This document shows, piece after piece, positions 53,030-64,000 of a stretch of DNA of 64,000 bases. Each line of letters opens with the position of its first letter. Positions within the stretch are counted from its first letter, which is position 1. Below the pieces are notes generated by a model. It did not search any database. It was given only the letters and a program-made list of their open reading frames with translations, and was not told the DNA's origin. Source of the DNA: Rhipicephalus microplus (Eukaryota; Arthropoda; Arachnida; Ixodida; Ixodidae); the NCBI RefSeq assembly GCF_043290135.1, contig NC_134710.1, positions 3,874,821 to 3,938,820 on the forward strand. Direction: 5' to 3'. A program made the translations under genes and the position numbers.

Positions 53030-53755
53030 TTACACAAATTCTTCATTGGGATTTAGTCGTTTTCCTAACAGAGAACTAAGGCAGCTGTGAATCCACTGCA
53101 GATTTGTTCCACTTACTGCTGATGTCTCGACTGAGTCAAATGCCTTCTCGTAATCTACGAAGGCTATGTATTGGGATTGATTGTATTCCACGCATTTCTC
53201 TATCACCTGATGCAATGTATAAATATGGTCATTGTGGAGTAGCCTGTACGAAATCCTGCTTAGTCCTTCGGTTGACCTCTCTAATGTCACCTTAATTTTA
53301 TTAGCTAGTATTTTTGGAAATATTTTGTATAGAACAAGCAGTAAGCTGAGCGGCCTGTAAATTTTCCAGCCGTTGGCGTCTCTTTTCTTGGTGATGTTGG
53401 CGTTCTTCCAAGATTCTTGTACCGTTCTCGTCAAAAGACACTTTGTATATAAGGTAGCCAGTTTTTCTAACACAACTTTTCCGCCATCTTTCAGGAGGTT
53501 TGATGTTACCTTATCCTCACAAGCGGCTTTGCCTCTTTGTATTCCTTTTGGAGTTTTTCTTACTACACCGGTCGTTACTGGTAGAATGTCAAGTTCCTTT
53601 GGACTATTATTGTTTCTTACGATATCAACCTGGTTGTTCTCGCTTCTGCATAGCTCTCTGTAGAACTCCTCCATCTTCTCGACTATCCTATTCATATACG
53701 TTTTGACATTGACTTCCTTGTTCCGTATGCATGCATTCAATTTTTGCTTGTGCAC
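53030..53755 (-). pseudogene. LINE reverse transcriptase, fingers and palm
   Basis: A 241-codon open frame carries KMEEFYRELCRSE, then WKNANITKKRDANGWKIYRPLSLL (RT motif 2 region), FPKILANKI and QYIAFVDYEKAFDSVE (motif A with catalytic Asp). It ends WIHSCLSSLL. Normal members have YRPISLL and MPFVDYEKAFDSV. The downstream catalytic motif falls past a frameshift at about 53030. The start shown is the first Met of the fragment and not the original initiator. Confidence 0.85.
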
Positions 53756-55085
53756 AAGTTTGTCTTTGCAGCTTTTAGGCTTCTGCCGCTTTTTTACAGC
53801 CTGCTCAATTCATCCCATGTTATACCTTCTGAGGTCGGCTTCCTTACGTCTATTTATTAACTTCGAAAGCTCCACTAGCTCTATTTTGTCGGTTGCATTT
53901 GAGGCTTTCATGGTTTGTCGTCTCTTGATAATATCTTGCGTCTCCTGAGATAGTTTGCCAGTGCCCCGTCTAGTGACTGTACCTCCAACTTCCAGTGCAC
54001 GCTCTGTGATGATACTAATAAGATTATCGTTCATTGTGTCAAAGCTAACGTCCGTTACCTCGTTAAGTGCCTCGAATTTATTCTAAAGTGAAACTCTGAA
54101 GCTTTTTTGTTTTGCTCTCGTGGTTAGTTAATTAATTGGCTTCTTTCGTATCAGCTCCTGTCTTTGCTTTTCTTTAAATATAGGTGAATACGAGCTCTTA
54201 CCATTCTATGGTCACTGCATCTGATTTTACCAACTACTTCTACATCCTGTACAATGCCTGGGTGTGCACAGAGAACAAATTCGATTCCATTTTTAGTTTC
54301 GCCATTACGACTTCACCACGTCCAGCTATTGTTAGCCCGTTTTCTGGAGAAGGTATATAAGATATGTAAATTAAAACGTTCTGCGAACTCTACTAATAAC
54401 TCTAGTCTGGTGTATTCCTCTATGTTGCCAGCAATTCTCTTGTGTAAAAGAACCCCGCCTCTAGTTTTCTTCAGCAACTAATACACGGTAGCATAGCACG
54501 TGTCCGTTCTTCAGCCCTTTATAGGCCGCACGTGTCCTCCTAACATAGCTGAGCCCTATTACATCCCATTGAACACCCTTTATTTCCTCGAATACGACAG
54601 CTAGACTAGCCTCACTGATAGCGTTCTAGCGTTGAAGGTAGCCAAGTTAAGATTCCAATGGCGGCCTATCCGGACCCCGGTATCCTTAGTACCCTCCGCT
54701 GCGTCGTAGGTCTGACCGCCGTTTGCACGTTGCTTCGCAGCCGCTGGGGACTGAGGCCGAAGGGTTCATTGCTGTAGTCAAGAAAGGTAGTGGCCAAGTA
54801 CTTCACCAGGGTGGCCAGTACTGCTCTGGTGAGGAATGGCATTACTGGCGGGTGTTCGCCAGTGAAGCCGCTCCCGAGACCTCTTGCTCTCCTAAACAAT
54901 TCCTTTATCAGGCGTTTTAGGAAAAGATACGATTGGGAATGGCTCGTAATCTGCATTCGAACCAAATTTTGTGATTTTATGCTAGGCTGCTGCGCAGTCC
55001 TTAAGTGGAGGGTTCTGTTGCACTCTTTTAGCACTGTAGAATACCGCCTGACCACCTTTCAGCTCTCAAGGCCACCTTACACGTA

Positions 55086-56307
55086 GCTCACCTTTTCTAA
55101 ACTGCTGGAAAGTTCATTAAAACACTCGGCGTGGTTTCGAACCTCTGCCTTTACGAGCTTGGCTCGGCTTAGTGCCTTGGATGACCCTCCTTCTTCCTCG
55201 TTTATTCTCTCTTAACTTATTCCTGTCTCGATGAAATTTCACATTGTTGGCTTCGAAGTGTATGCAATGTCAGAGTTTTGCTGATTTCAAGTGGTCGCAC
55301 ACTATTTTGGCGTTTCTTCTCAACTGATGAGTTGCGCGTACCTGTTTTCCAAACTACTCGCTACATCTAGTGATTGTTAGCTTGAGCGTATACGTTGCGG
55401 ATGGTTGGATTGCATGCAAATGAAACGCGGAAAGTTTCTAACTCCTAAAGAACAGACAGTCGATGCCTTTAGGGCTGTATCCTATTTGTTGGTGTTTGTA
55501 GTAGTACACAAAACTGTGGTAATTAGATATAGAGGTAGACAGTGGCCCTTAGTAAGGAGTCAGATATACGTACTAGTAATTACATCTACGGTTGGCCTAA
55601 TAAAGTGAAATAGTGGATGAAAAGGTAACGATCGAGGGAATTATTTCTAGTTCTGGAAAGCGGAAAAGGGCAAGAAACTTCGTACAAAATTAATGACGTT
55701 TTTGCATCACTCACCACAAACTTGAACCGCTAGACCTCGACGACTCTCGGCACCACGCTCATACACAATGATAAGTCTACGCGACACATTTAGTTCATAA
55801 GTGCTTCTATGTATTGTTCTAAGTTTGGGCAACGCAACTGGTGTTGGTGGGTGCGTGTGATTTAAAATAAACACTTTAAATTTGCTTGTTTGTTTAGACA
55901 GTGTACAATTACAATAGATGTTTTATATGACGTAGCATAGAACTTTTATTCAAATATCAATACAAAGATTATGTTATGTTTGCTTAGCATATTACCCTTC
56001 GGAAAAAAGATTCCTGGCAAAGGGTCATGAACAGCGCGAAAAAGAACCATCGCAACATTTAGGTGTCTCAAAACTTATGTAGTAAAAAATATCATACATG
56101 GTTATGTTCGAATGCAGTTCAAGTTAAACTAACGCATCAAATTGCAGGAGTGTGGACCGCATCATTCAACCTATGTTGCGGGTGAATTAAAAATGCCAGC
56201 TCAAATTACATGCAGCAGGCTACATGAATTCGACGTAAATTCAAGCTTTGCGAGCGTTGCGTAAGATAATGCAACATACTCTAGCACGCAACAACTCGAG
56301 TAAAAGA
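55086..56307. other. No gene recognised
   Basis: AT-rich sequence without domain-bearing frames or repeats. Confidence 0.45.
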
Positions 56308-56395
56308 ATCCCAGGTGGTCTAAATTTCCGGAGCCCTCCACTACGGCGTCTCTCATAATCATATCGCAGTTTTGAGACGTTAGACGCCAAAAATT
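56308..56395 (+). mobile_element. Ruka SINE, 3' fragment
   Basis: CCCAGGTGGTCTAAATTTCC through CACTACGGCGTCTCTCATAA to a degraded GACGTTAGACGCC end. Confidence 0.85.
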
Positions 56396-56501
56396 AGATG
56401 CGAAGCACCTTATGGTTGTGCTAAATCCGGTGTGCGACGTGATCACTCTCACAATGGGCGCCCCTGCCCTTTTCTTCTCTTCTGAGTTTCCACCCATTCT
56501 C

Positions 56502-56835
56502 GTCTCGCAACGGCAACGCAGGCAGCGTCTGGTAGCCTCCGCTCGCTCCCCCCTCTATCTTCTAGGCATCTCACTAGCGGCATTTACACCCTCATTTCGC
56601 ATGCGCGTCCCTTCCTCTTTCTCTCCTTTTTATGCTCTCCCCTCTCGCCTCGCGACGCCGACGCAGGCAGCGTCTGCTAGTCTACGCTCACTCCCCCTTC
56701 TCTTTCTCCTCTAGGCATCCCTCCCAGTAGCGTTTACACCTTCATTTCGTATGCGCGTTCCCTTTTCTCTCCTCTACTTTACTCCCCTTTTCTTCCCTCA
56801 CAACGCAGGCAAGGCAGTGTCTACTAGCGAGTTTC
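56502..56835. repeat. Short tandem repeat array, period about 146 bp
   Basis: The mark GACGCAGGCAGCGTCTGCTAG recurs at about 56514, 56661 and, altered, 56801. Each unit also has TCTAGGCATC and TTTACACC(C/T)TCATTTCG. About 2.3 pyrimidine-rich units. Confidence 0.75.
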
Positions 56836-57956
56836 TTGTCTGAAACAGACTGCTCGCACTGCACAACCGTTCACTAGCCATTCCGTTTATACAGGCACAG
56901 GATCTTCATCTCAAAGGTAGTGCTGGTGGGAGGTTTCTCCTGTGCGCTATTGAACAATAAAAATTTGATGCGGGCACGTTAACTATGACATAAAACGGAC
57001 AGCGGGTCTCTGTGTTCAGTTGAAGTCTTCTGTCTTTCATTGACCATTAGCGGCGATTGCTATGTTCCAGTAGGAAACACTTGCCCTTATCACTGACTGC
57101 TTTGCGCCTCCCAAGGTTTCTCTACTGTGCAACGTCACCAAAAGCGCCAACGCCAACGCCTCCACCAGTTTAAGCGTTCGCGCCCACTTCTGCGTCACAT
57201 GTATACATGGTACTCTTTATCGGGAGGTGGGATAATTTTTTAATGTACTATAACACCGTTGTTTGTTACGCGCTCATATGCCAAGTATCGAGCTATACCG
57301 TGTGAAACCAGTGTTGCTTTCTTTCGGTGCATCAAGTCAACTATGCCTTTGTTTGAGATTGCTACGCCTGCTGTCTATCTACGGAATCACTAAATTCAGC
57401 CTGCTGATTGTGCAGAAACGCGCCCACTGACCTTCGCGCAATCCATAACATGAATGAGTTACCAACAACCGGCGAGGTAGGCAATAAAGATCCTCAAGAG
57501 GTCCAGATTTCGTTGAGGCGTGAGTGTCAGTGCAGTCAGTCATTTCACTCGCTACTCTCTGATTCGTGCTACGAAAGGCATAGCCGTGTGTAGCATAGTA
57601 TTGTTGGCTCCTCACTAGTGCTGCTATCGCTATGGCGTGTTAAATCACATCACTTATTTTTGCCACTGAAGCCACGCCAACGCTGCATCTCGATGATCCC
57701 CAAAGCTTCAGCAATAATTTTTTCCTTCAGTATGGCTTCGTGCCGCAGTGCCGAACGTATTCGATCGAACCTGGTGTGAGTCTCCGTGCATAACCCGAAA
57801 TCAAAATGCGGTGAGATGCATGGTTGAATTGCTGAGAATGGGAAAGTATTCCAGCATAGTCATCACCATGTTTGCAGCAAGCCCTTTCACGAAGATTTTG
57901 TGTACCGCGTTGCAGCTAAAATGTTTAGTGAGCACGGCGTGGAACTTTCTAAGACG
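56836..57956. other. No gene recognised
   Basis: Short frames only; no transposon signature identified. Confidence 0.4.
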
Positions 57957-58078
57957 ATGTGGGGTTTAATGTCCCAAAACCACCATACGATTATTAGAGA
58001 CGCCGTAGTGGAGGGCTACGGAAATTTCGACCACCTGGGGTTCTCTAACGTGCACCCGAATTTGAGCGCACGGGCCTA
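57957..58078 (-). mobile_element. Ruka SINE fragment
   Basis: The reverse complement of the Ruka body runs from GATGTGGGGTTTAATGTCCC through CCACCTGGGGTTCTCTAACG to GCGCACGGGCCTAAC. Both ends of the SINE are missing. Confidence 0.85.
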
Positions 58079-58164
58079 ACTTTCTAGGGCAGCACACACA
58101 GAATTCACGATGCTCATTGACACCCGGCTTATTCCGTTTGTTTGCAAGCGGTGAAAGTGTCCTG

Positions 58165-58440
58165 CAGGGGTGGATCCAGCCACTCATTTTAGGGGGGGGG
58201 GGCAGCGAAAGTAACACTGGAAAAGTGGGCGTGGTCATTACTTTTTTGTTTTTACTAGCAGAAAAAAACCTTCATAGCACAAATACTGTCAATCTGTGCT
58301 CACAGTGGTTTCGCTCATTTGTCATGATTGGTGTTGGGAGGGGGACTACGAGCACTGAATCAAGGGGGAGGGGCACTGACAGAGTTTTTTTTGGGGGGGG
58401 GGGGGGGGGCGACCGCCCCTATGCTCTGGGTGCGCCAATG
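58165..58440. mobile_element. hAT-like MITE
   Basis: The ends CAGGGGTGGATCCAGC and GGGTGCGCCAATG (inverse CATTGGCGCACCC) are imperfect inverted repeats of the CAGNGGCG-type seen in hAT elements. Flanks GTGTCCTG (58157-58164) and GTGACCTG (58441-58448) form an 8-bp duplication with one change. The interior has G-runs (58190-58201 and 58393-58409) and no transposase. Confidence 0.65.
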
Positions 58441-58719
58441 GTGACCTGATGCTGCGCTTTCTTGATTGGAGTATTCGAACCTGGTCGGCCTCATATACTA
58501 CGCCTCGTAACATCGCTGCTTGATACGAGATACCGGCAAAACCATTGAAAACGAGAAATGGTACGCATAATTGGCAGTCAAGGAATCGACGGATTGAAAT
58601 GTGCTCGAACATCAACACCAGTCAATACACCCCGCGCGCAGAAGCACGTGTAGCGTGGATCAAAGAAACAAAAATATGCGTGGTTGAAAAGGAGGAGAAA
58701 GATTTATTAGGCGCTGTGT

Positions 58720-59440
58720 ACATGAAGTTGGTGTTCACCATGCGAGAGTCCACTGTTGGTCAAAAGAGGGCCCTGGTGGCCGCCTCGCCGTTGACCCACA
58801 CTTGTGTGTCCGGGTCGGAGCTGAGCATGCAGCGTGGCTGGCCTCCAGTACTCCTATTCTCGTTCGATGAGTGACCTTCGGCTCGGAGAATGATTGCTCA
58901 AGCCTTGTGGAGGGCAGCCTCGTTGCTGCGAAGCGATGCATGAGTTGGAGCCCAGATTATTTGTATGGTGTGGTGCTTACGACTGAGGTTGAACGTGGAA
59001 TTAGCAGTATAGGAGATACTTGGTTCCAGGAAAAAATTTCTGATGGCAAAATTGGAGGCACTTATAACTATGGCAATTATGTCGGAAGAGGCGGCGTCAG
59101 CCAAAGCAATGTCTTCCTCTTCCGCTACCTCTGAAATAGTGGTCATTATTGATCCTCTCGATATGAGTCGTCTTTCGGGAGTGGCTACGGTCGATGAAGA
59201 GGGCGGTAGATTTGGTATTTATGTCACATCTACGCATGATTTGGTCTATTTGCTTAATACACTTAAAAATAAGGAATTGTCCTATGTGCTCTTTTGTTTG
59301 CGTTGTAAACAGGGTGCATATTGCGAGGTATGTGCGTGATCGCAAGGTGTTGCCGCTGTTCCAAAGCAATATCTACTTTGGGATTTATTGTTGGTGTGTA
59401 CCTGATCCCCGTTTCTGCTAGTGCGTCTGCTGGTGTCTAC
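58720..59440 (-). pseudogene. LINE ORF2 RNase H domain and C-terminal tail
   Basis: The minus strand encodes an RNase H-like domain of a non-LTR element. ALFIDRSHSRKTTHIERINN is the first Asp region, VAEEEDIALADAASS the Glu-containing helix, and NLSRKHHTIQIIWAPTHASLRSNEAA the last conserved block (IxWxPxHxGxxGNE in relatives). After it comes ALHRFAATRLP and a tail. Such RNase H domains occur in the I, R1 and Loa-like LINE groups. Frames are broken and the RT is absent. Confidence 0.7.
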
Positions 59441-59734
59441 AAGAGTATTTCGTATTGGCCGTAAGGTGTGCTTCTGTTATCTCATAAAGGGTATTGGGTA
59501 AACCTAGGGCGAACAATTTAGCCATTGAAGTGTGCACTGGTAGTACTTTGTATGCTTCTAAGAGCAAACTAGTGTCGACTATGGGTTCCGTGGACGGTGT
59601 TAATCAGAGGTAAGAACTGCATCAAGAACTGAACCAATCGGTGTAGGTTCACTTTCTTCATAGCCACGTGTTTGTCACTGATTATTATTATCATTGTCGT
59701 AAAAACAAATTGCTGATAAACCCAGAAAAAATAT

Positions 59735-59890
59735 GTGTGAAGAGGTTTATTAGTCGGTAAAGACACCGGCGAGACAGCGGCGAGACAGCGTGAAGAACCG
59801 TTCAGAGATCGGCACATCAACGAACCGCAACACGAGCCGAGAGAGCCGGGCGTTGGCGATGCTGCTCGCTGCATGCACATCTTCTTCACA
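59735..59890 (-). repeat. 3' LTR of the gag-less Gypsy element
   Basis: Matches 62935-63081 with a short tandem expansion of GGCGAGACAGC in this copy (59769-59791), which accounts for its greater length. Confidence 0.88.
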
Positions 59891-60178
59891 ATCGCCCCCG
59901 CTGAAGAAGGAGCCATCCTGGCGACCTAAGAAGTTTCAGTGAGAGGCTGATAATACGGTTTCAGGCGGGAAACATGGATGATATCACGTGCACGACAGCG
60001 CATGTCGTCCAATCGGGAAACTAGCCTAATCAGGTAATTAACCGGAGAAATTTTTTCTGAAACGGTCTAAGGCCACTCGTACCAAGGGACAAGTTTTGAT
60101 GAGAGTCTCGGAGTTTGGTATGGGATGGCAAGCCACACAAGAGACCCTGGGGCATAGCTGGGATTCGGAAGGGAGGTG

Positions 60179-61232
60179 CTAAGGTTTTTTATTTTTTTTT
60201 TTGGCGTTGCTGCTCGTCCGAGGTGAACGTACGGGCGAGCTGGCGGCACTCTTCGGATTGTCGAGCAGCATCGAAGACAGGTGGACACTCGGAAGCATCA
60301 GGACAGTAGGGAAGTAGCGTATCGATTTTATGGGAAGGCTCACGTCCGTAAAGAAGAAATGTGAATATCCCGTGGTTGTTTGTATTGCAGTGTTATATGC
60401 GAATGTGACGTATGGGAGAACACGGTCCCAGTTGCTATGATCAGATGCCACGTACATTGAGAGCATATCACCCAGAGTGTGGTTAAACCGTTCCGTTAGC
60501 CCGTTAGTCTGCGGGTGGTATGATGTCGTTTTCTGATGAATGACGTGGCATTCCGTAAGCAGAGCCTCGATGACCTCGGAGAGGAAAGCACGGCCTCTAT
60601 CACTAAGAAGCTCTCGAGGTGCGCCACGTCGAAGGATAAAGCGAGGTAAAATGAAAGAGGCGACATCCTGAGCGGTAGTGCTCGGCAAAGCGGCTGTTTC
60701 GGCGTAGCGTGTTAAGGGGGTCGACCGCCATTATATTCCACCGATTGCCATCTGGTGTCAATGAAAGGGGGCCGTAGAGGTCAACGCCAACGCGATCAAA
60801 TGGCTTGGCAGGGCACGGAAGTGGCTGAAATTCGCCAGTCACACGTAGCGGTGTCGATTTGCGTCGCTGGCAGTCAGGACAGCACTGCACGAATTTGCGT
60901 ACAAAATTGTACATGCCGCACCAGTAATAGCGAAGGCGAAAGCGTTCATATGTTTTGAACACCCCGGCGTGGCCACATTGTGGATCGTCGTGAAGACAGG
61001 CGCATACATGCGATCGTAAATTGCGTGGAATGACCAGTAGCCACCGGCGGCCATCAGGAGCGTAGTTGCGTCGATGAAGAAGGTGATCGCGGATGGCAAC
61101 ATGGAAAGCTTGACGTCGGAGGGATCGAGATACCGGAAGTTTGGGCGTACCGGATAGATATTCGAGAAGAGATGCGATCCACGGGTCACGACGTTGTTCG
61201 GTGGCAATCGAGTCAAGATTTAGCGATGACAA
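60179..61232 (-). pseudogene. Integrase of the gag-less Gypsy element, one frameshift
   Basis: The first frame (61232-60700) holds the zinc-binding domain, CLHDDPQCGHAGVFKTY and CCPDCQRRKS (HHCC), then FDRVGVDLYGPLSLTPDG with the first catalytic Asp. A frameshift near 60700 moves to the second frame (60688-60179), which holds ELLSDRGRAFLSEV (second Asp) and NGLTERFNHTLGD (Glu), ending VTFAYNTAIQTTTGYS. The tail is rich in Lys and Asn and probably out of frame. Confidence 0.85.
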
Positions 61233-61249
61233 GGTCTTGAGGCAAGTGT

Positions 61250-61620
61250 TTCCGCACGTCAGATCTGGTGGTAAAGGTGAGCAGGACAGGACATCAGCGT
61301 CAGAATGTTTGCGTCCGCAGTGGTATACGACGAGAATGTCGTACTTCTAGATGCGGAGTGCCAATCGCACAAGGCGGCCAGAAGGGTCTTTCAGCGTGGA
61401 GAGCCAGCAAAGCGCGTGGTGATCAGTTACTAGATCGAACGGGCGGCCGTATAAGTACGGCCGGAACTTTCCAAGTGCCTACCCCAGAGCCAAACACTCT
61501 TTTTCTGTCACGCTGTAATTAGTTTCGGCTTTCGTCAGAGTGCGCCTAGCGTAGGCTACAACGTAGTCTGAACAGTCGGGCTTTCGTTAAGCGAGGACAG
61601 CGCCTACGCCGACGCCACTG
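61250..61620 (-). pseudogene. RNase H region of the gag-less Gypsy element
   Basis: Between RT and integrase the minus strand reads [20 protein letters not shown] and [23 protein letters not shown] sequence in broken frames, typical for Ty3/Gypsy RNase H. A stop occurs near 61587. Confidence 0.7.
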
Positions 61621-62904
61621 GCGTCAGTGTGCACTTTGGTGGGAGCCGTTGGGTCGAAGTGGCGAAGAATAGGTGAGCAGATGGCACAGAGTAGTGAAGG
61701 CAACGTCACATGCAGGAGACCAAGATGAGAGGTTCAGGTCCCCGCGAAGAAGCTGGGTTAATGGTGACATGATGGATGCAAAATCGCGAACAATGCGCTG
61801 AAAATATGAGCATAGGCACAAAAAACTGCGAAGTTCCATCATGGTCGTCGGCTTGGGAAATTCTGCGACTGCTCGAAGTTTTGCTGGGTCAGGTAAATCG
61901 CCGTGCTTGGACACAATGTGGCCTAAGATTAGGAGCTCGCGTGCAGTGAAACGGCCCTTTTTCAGGTTAAGCTGTAGGCCAGCGTTAATCAGACAAGGGC
62001 GAAGGAGGTGCGTAGGAAAGTCATGCGAGAAAACCACGACATCGTCGAGGTAGCAGAGGCACATATTCTACTTGAGGGCATGTAGCGTATTATCCATAAG
62101 TCGTTCAAACGTGGCAGGCGCGTTACAAAGCCCAAAGGGCATGACGTTAAACTCGTATAGTCCATCAGGTGTAATAAATGCAGTTTTTTTGACGATCGGC
62201 TTCATCCATTGGAACTTGCCAGTAGCCAGACCACAAATCTAGCGACGAGAAGAATTCCGCTCCGTGAAGGGGGTCAATGGCGTCATCAATGCGCGGCAAA
62301 GGATATACGTCCTTGTGGGTTATCTTATTCAAACGACGATAGTCCTCGCAAAATTGAATAGATTCGTCTTTCTTACGAACCAGGGCGGCCGGAGACGCCC
62401 AGGGACTGTGAGATGGTCAAATGACGTCTCTAGGAAGCATATCTTCGACTTGATCGTTGATGACGCGGCGCTCTTCAGTGGAGACACCGTATGGTTTTTG
62501 ACGCAGTGGCTGGTGTAGGCCGGTGTCAACATGATGTTTGACTAGCGACGAGTGGCCTAGTTGAGGTTTCGACACATCTAAACAATTCCGGAACTCCTGC
62601 AGAAGATCAAGCAGGTGGGCATGTTTGGTGGGAGTGAGGGTGTCGGCGATGGTGCTGAAAAACGTATCCTTGGATGACTCTTCGAGTGCCGACAGTGCTT
62701 TTGGGTGGTCGCAGTAGTCATCCGGGACATCAACCAAAGACAAAGGGTCGAGATCCTGTACGCAGCCGAGACACTCTCCCGCAAGCAAAGTGACAGGTGT
62801 GGAAAGCTGATTGAGTATGAACACGTTGCTTCTCCGGCGGAAAGGTCAATCGTTGCGAAAGGCAGCGGCAGAGCTCGACGGCTCGTGAAGATATCGGAAG
62901 GCAT
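61621..62904 (-). pseudogene. Reverse transcriptase of the gag-less Gypsy element
   Basis: The upstream part (62904-62417, two frames) includes LPFATIDLSAGEAT, TPTKHAHLLDLLQEF and VKHHVDTGLHQPLRQKPY leading to VINDQVEDMLPRDVI. A stretch at 62410-62070 in changing frames includes the LPRIDD and [18 protein letters not shown] motifs. The frame 62064-61624 then begins CLCYLDDVVVFSHDF (catalytic YLDD) and continues LILGHIVSKHGDLPDPAKL. Several stops and shifts. Confidence 0.85.
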
Positions 62905-62934
62905 AAAAAAGTCAGTGTAGGCACCTCCACCAAA

Positions 62935-63081
62935 TGTGAAGAGGTTTATTATTCGTTAAAGACAGCGGCTAGACAGCGAGAAGAACCGTACAGAGATCGG
63001 CACAGCAACGAACCGAAACACGAGCCGAGAGAGCCGGGCGTTGGCGATGGTGCTCGCTGCAGGCACATCTTCTTTTTCACA
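62935..63081 (-). repeat. 5' LTR of the gag-less Gypsy element
   Basis: Partner of 59735-59890, adjoining the primer-site candidate at 62921-62934. Confidence 0.88.
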
Positions 63082-63189
63082 TATGGTTTTAGTTCACACA
63101 GCTAACTTCGATCAGATATCGTTTCACTATACATACGATCCCACCCCGTACCAGCATTTAATGTATGTTCATATTGAGGTACTCAACTT

Positions 63190-63860
63190 GATTCATTTTT
63201 GAAATTTAATATTTGCACCAACTTCTTAACGAAGAAAACTGCTTACGGCATCAGGGTCCCCTTAAAGGCGAGACACTACTGTCAAAGGCACACTCTTTTG
63301 ACATTATACTATGCCTTTATCTTCAGTCATGTAAATTATTGTATAGCATCATGGGGCATCACATATCACTGTCATACAGCCCCTTTACAACACATCCAAT
63401 ATAAGGCTTTTTGCATTTTCACTTCGACTCCTTAAAATGCTCATGTTACCTCCATTTTCACCGAGTTAAATATGCTCACATTTCATAAGCTTATTTGCTA
63501 GAATCACGGCGTTGTCTTTACCGCTTGCTGAAGAATCAACAATTACTTTATGTGACTGGTCGAAACAGTCTTGCTAATCTAAACAATACTAGGTTTTTTC
63601 AAAAAATTACATTTTACTTCCAAAATCACGAAGTAACTACCGGAAAATAACTCTCGCTTTTGCAAGCGTCGAACTATAGAATGATCTACCAGTTCTGTTA
63701 ACATCTTCACTATCACAGTCATCATACCAACGTTCAATAAAAACTTACTTGGTTTCTTCGTAAATAGTACAGATTTTTTATTCTCAGTCAACTTGAACTT
63801 TTTTATTTGTCTTTTCATTCATTCTTTGTAATCGCTATCCTTTCAGTGTGTTTTTGTCCT
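63190..63860 (+). pseudogene. CR1-like LINE, C-terminal end of ORF2
   Basis: The plus strand reads NEENCLRHQGPL-like and KARHYCQRHTLLTLYYAFIFSHVNYCIASWG, the TLYYAFIHSHINYCI(T/A)SWG motif of CR1/Jockey-type reverse transcriptases. After it come TAPLQHIQYKAFCIFTSTP and SIFTELNMLTFHKL. Stops and frameshifts are present. Downstream, GCAATAAAATTTTG near 63874 resembles a polyadenylation signal. The N-terminal RT and endonuclease are absent. Confidence 0.7.
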
Positions 63861-64000
63861 CGTTCGTGTTATGCAATAAAATTTTGTGCTGCCGCGTGTA
63901 TCTTTACCATTTCAAGAACTATGCAAGTTTTGTATATATTTATGTTTTCTACCGTTGCATATTTAGGCTTATTCTGTAATTGATAACAAAAGGTCCCGCT
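63861..64000. other. No gene recognised
   Basis: AT-rich end of the window, possibly the 3' untranslated part of the CR1-like LINE. Confidence 0.4.

Larger units (their letters stand above)
52270..55085 (-). mobile_element. RTE/BovB-like LINE, decayed but nearly complete
   Basis: Read on the minus strand, a 5' region (from about 55085) leads to an APE endonuclease (LATFNARTLS, WDVIGLSYVR near 54640-54560). The endonuclease-RT linker follows (54034-53810), then the reverse transcriptase (53755-53030) and the thumb with C-terminal segment (52889-52533). The last part is a Gly/Arg tail resembling RRGRQKVRWADE near 52270. Frameshifts and stops occur throughout. The same family provides the fragments at 4686-5469 and 7773-8075. 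Confidence 0.85.
59735..63081 (-). mobile_element. Ty3/Gypsy element with LTRs, gag deleted
   Basis: LTRs of 156 and 147 bp (59735-59890 and 62935-63081) begin TGTGAAGA on the plus strand and end CACATCTTCTT..CACA. TATG at 59731-59734 and 63082-63085 is a 4-bp target duplication. A purine tract CAGCGGGGGCGA (minus strand) adjoins the left LTR and TTGGTGGAGGTGCC, a primer-site candidate, adjoins the right one. The interior keeps RT, RNase H and integrase but lacks gag and protease: RT-upstream sequence begins within about 50 bp of the primer site. Confidence 0.88.

Overview
The window looks like repeat-rich nuclear DNA of a hard tick, most likely a metastriate such as a Rhipicephalus relative. 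The main reason is a set of tRNA-derived SINEs with the body and ATCAATCAA tail that I recognise as the ixodid Ruka family. Degraded RTE/BovB-like and CR1-like LINEs, Ty3/Gypsy and BEL/Pao LTR elements, a piggyBac relic and Penelope-like elements (PLEs) accompany them. I found no convincing host protein-coding exon, tRNA gene or rRNA in the 64 kb. Nearly everything recognisable is mobile DNA, much of it nested.

Layout. 0-3.3 kb: AT-rich DNA with four foldback repeats, three sharing a GGGC(G/T)AGTTGGT-type motif. 4.7-8.1 kb: a minus-strand LINE split by a short-LTR BEL/Pao element (5475-7767). 8.1-12.3 kb: a MITE, a tRNA-like SINE and Ruka copies. 12.3-15.3 kb: a decayed PLE, then a decayed piggyBac transposase. 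16.2-19.8 kb: a plus-strand Gypsy element with 153-bp LTRs. 19.8-33.2 kb: a young PLE array made of one inverted copy, one 5'-truncated copy and two full tandem units of exactly 4372 bp, with (TA)n at both ends. 33.3-36.8 kb: another PLE terminal relic and a minus-strand Gypsy element. 36.8-47.4 kb: a ~146-bp satellite split by a BEL/Pao element, itself split by a 5.2-kb LTR element that carries gag and protease but no reverse transcriptase or integrase. 47.5-59.5 kb: sparse DNA with Ruka fragments, a second SINE, an RTE-like LINE, a hAT-like MITE and a LINE RNase H relic. 59.7-63.1 kb: a gag-less Gypsy element with LTRs and target duplications. 63.2-63.9 kb: the 3' end of a CR1-like LINE.

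The most interesting system is the PLE. Each full unit encodes ORF1, an SGNH/GDSL-hydrolase-like protein, followed in the same reading frame by ORF2, a reverse transcriptase with a GIY-YIG endonuclease. A single UGA separates them. ORF2 has no in-frame AUG for about 200 codons, the UGA is followed by CUA (the classic readthrough context), and a stem-loop begins six bases further on. This predicts an ORF1 product plus a minor ORF1-ORF2 fusion made by stop-codon readthrough. Hammerhead-ribozyme-like cores lie in the terminal repeat regions. The inverted junction carries a perfect 21-bp palindrome and slippage duplications. Two full copies are intact and nearly identical, so the family was active recently (or the assembly has multiplied one copy).
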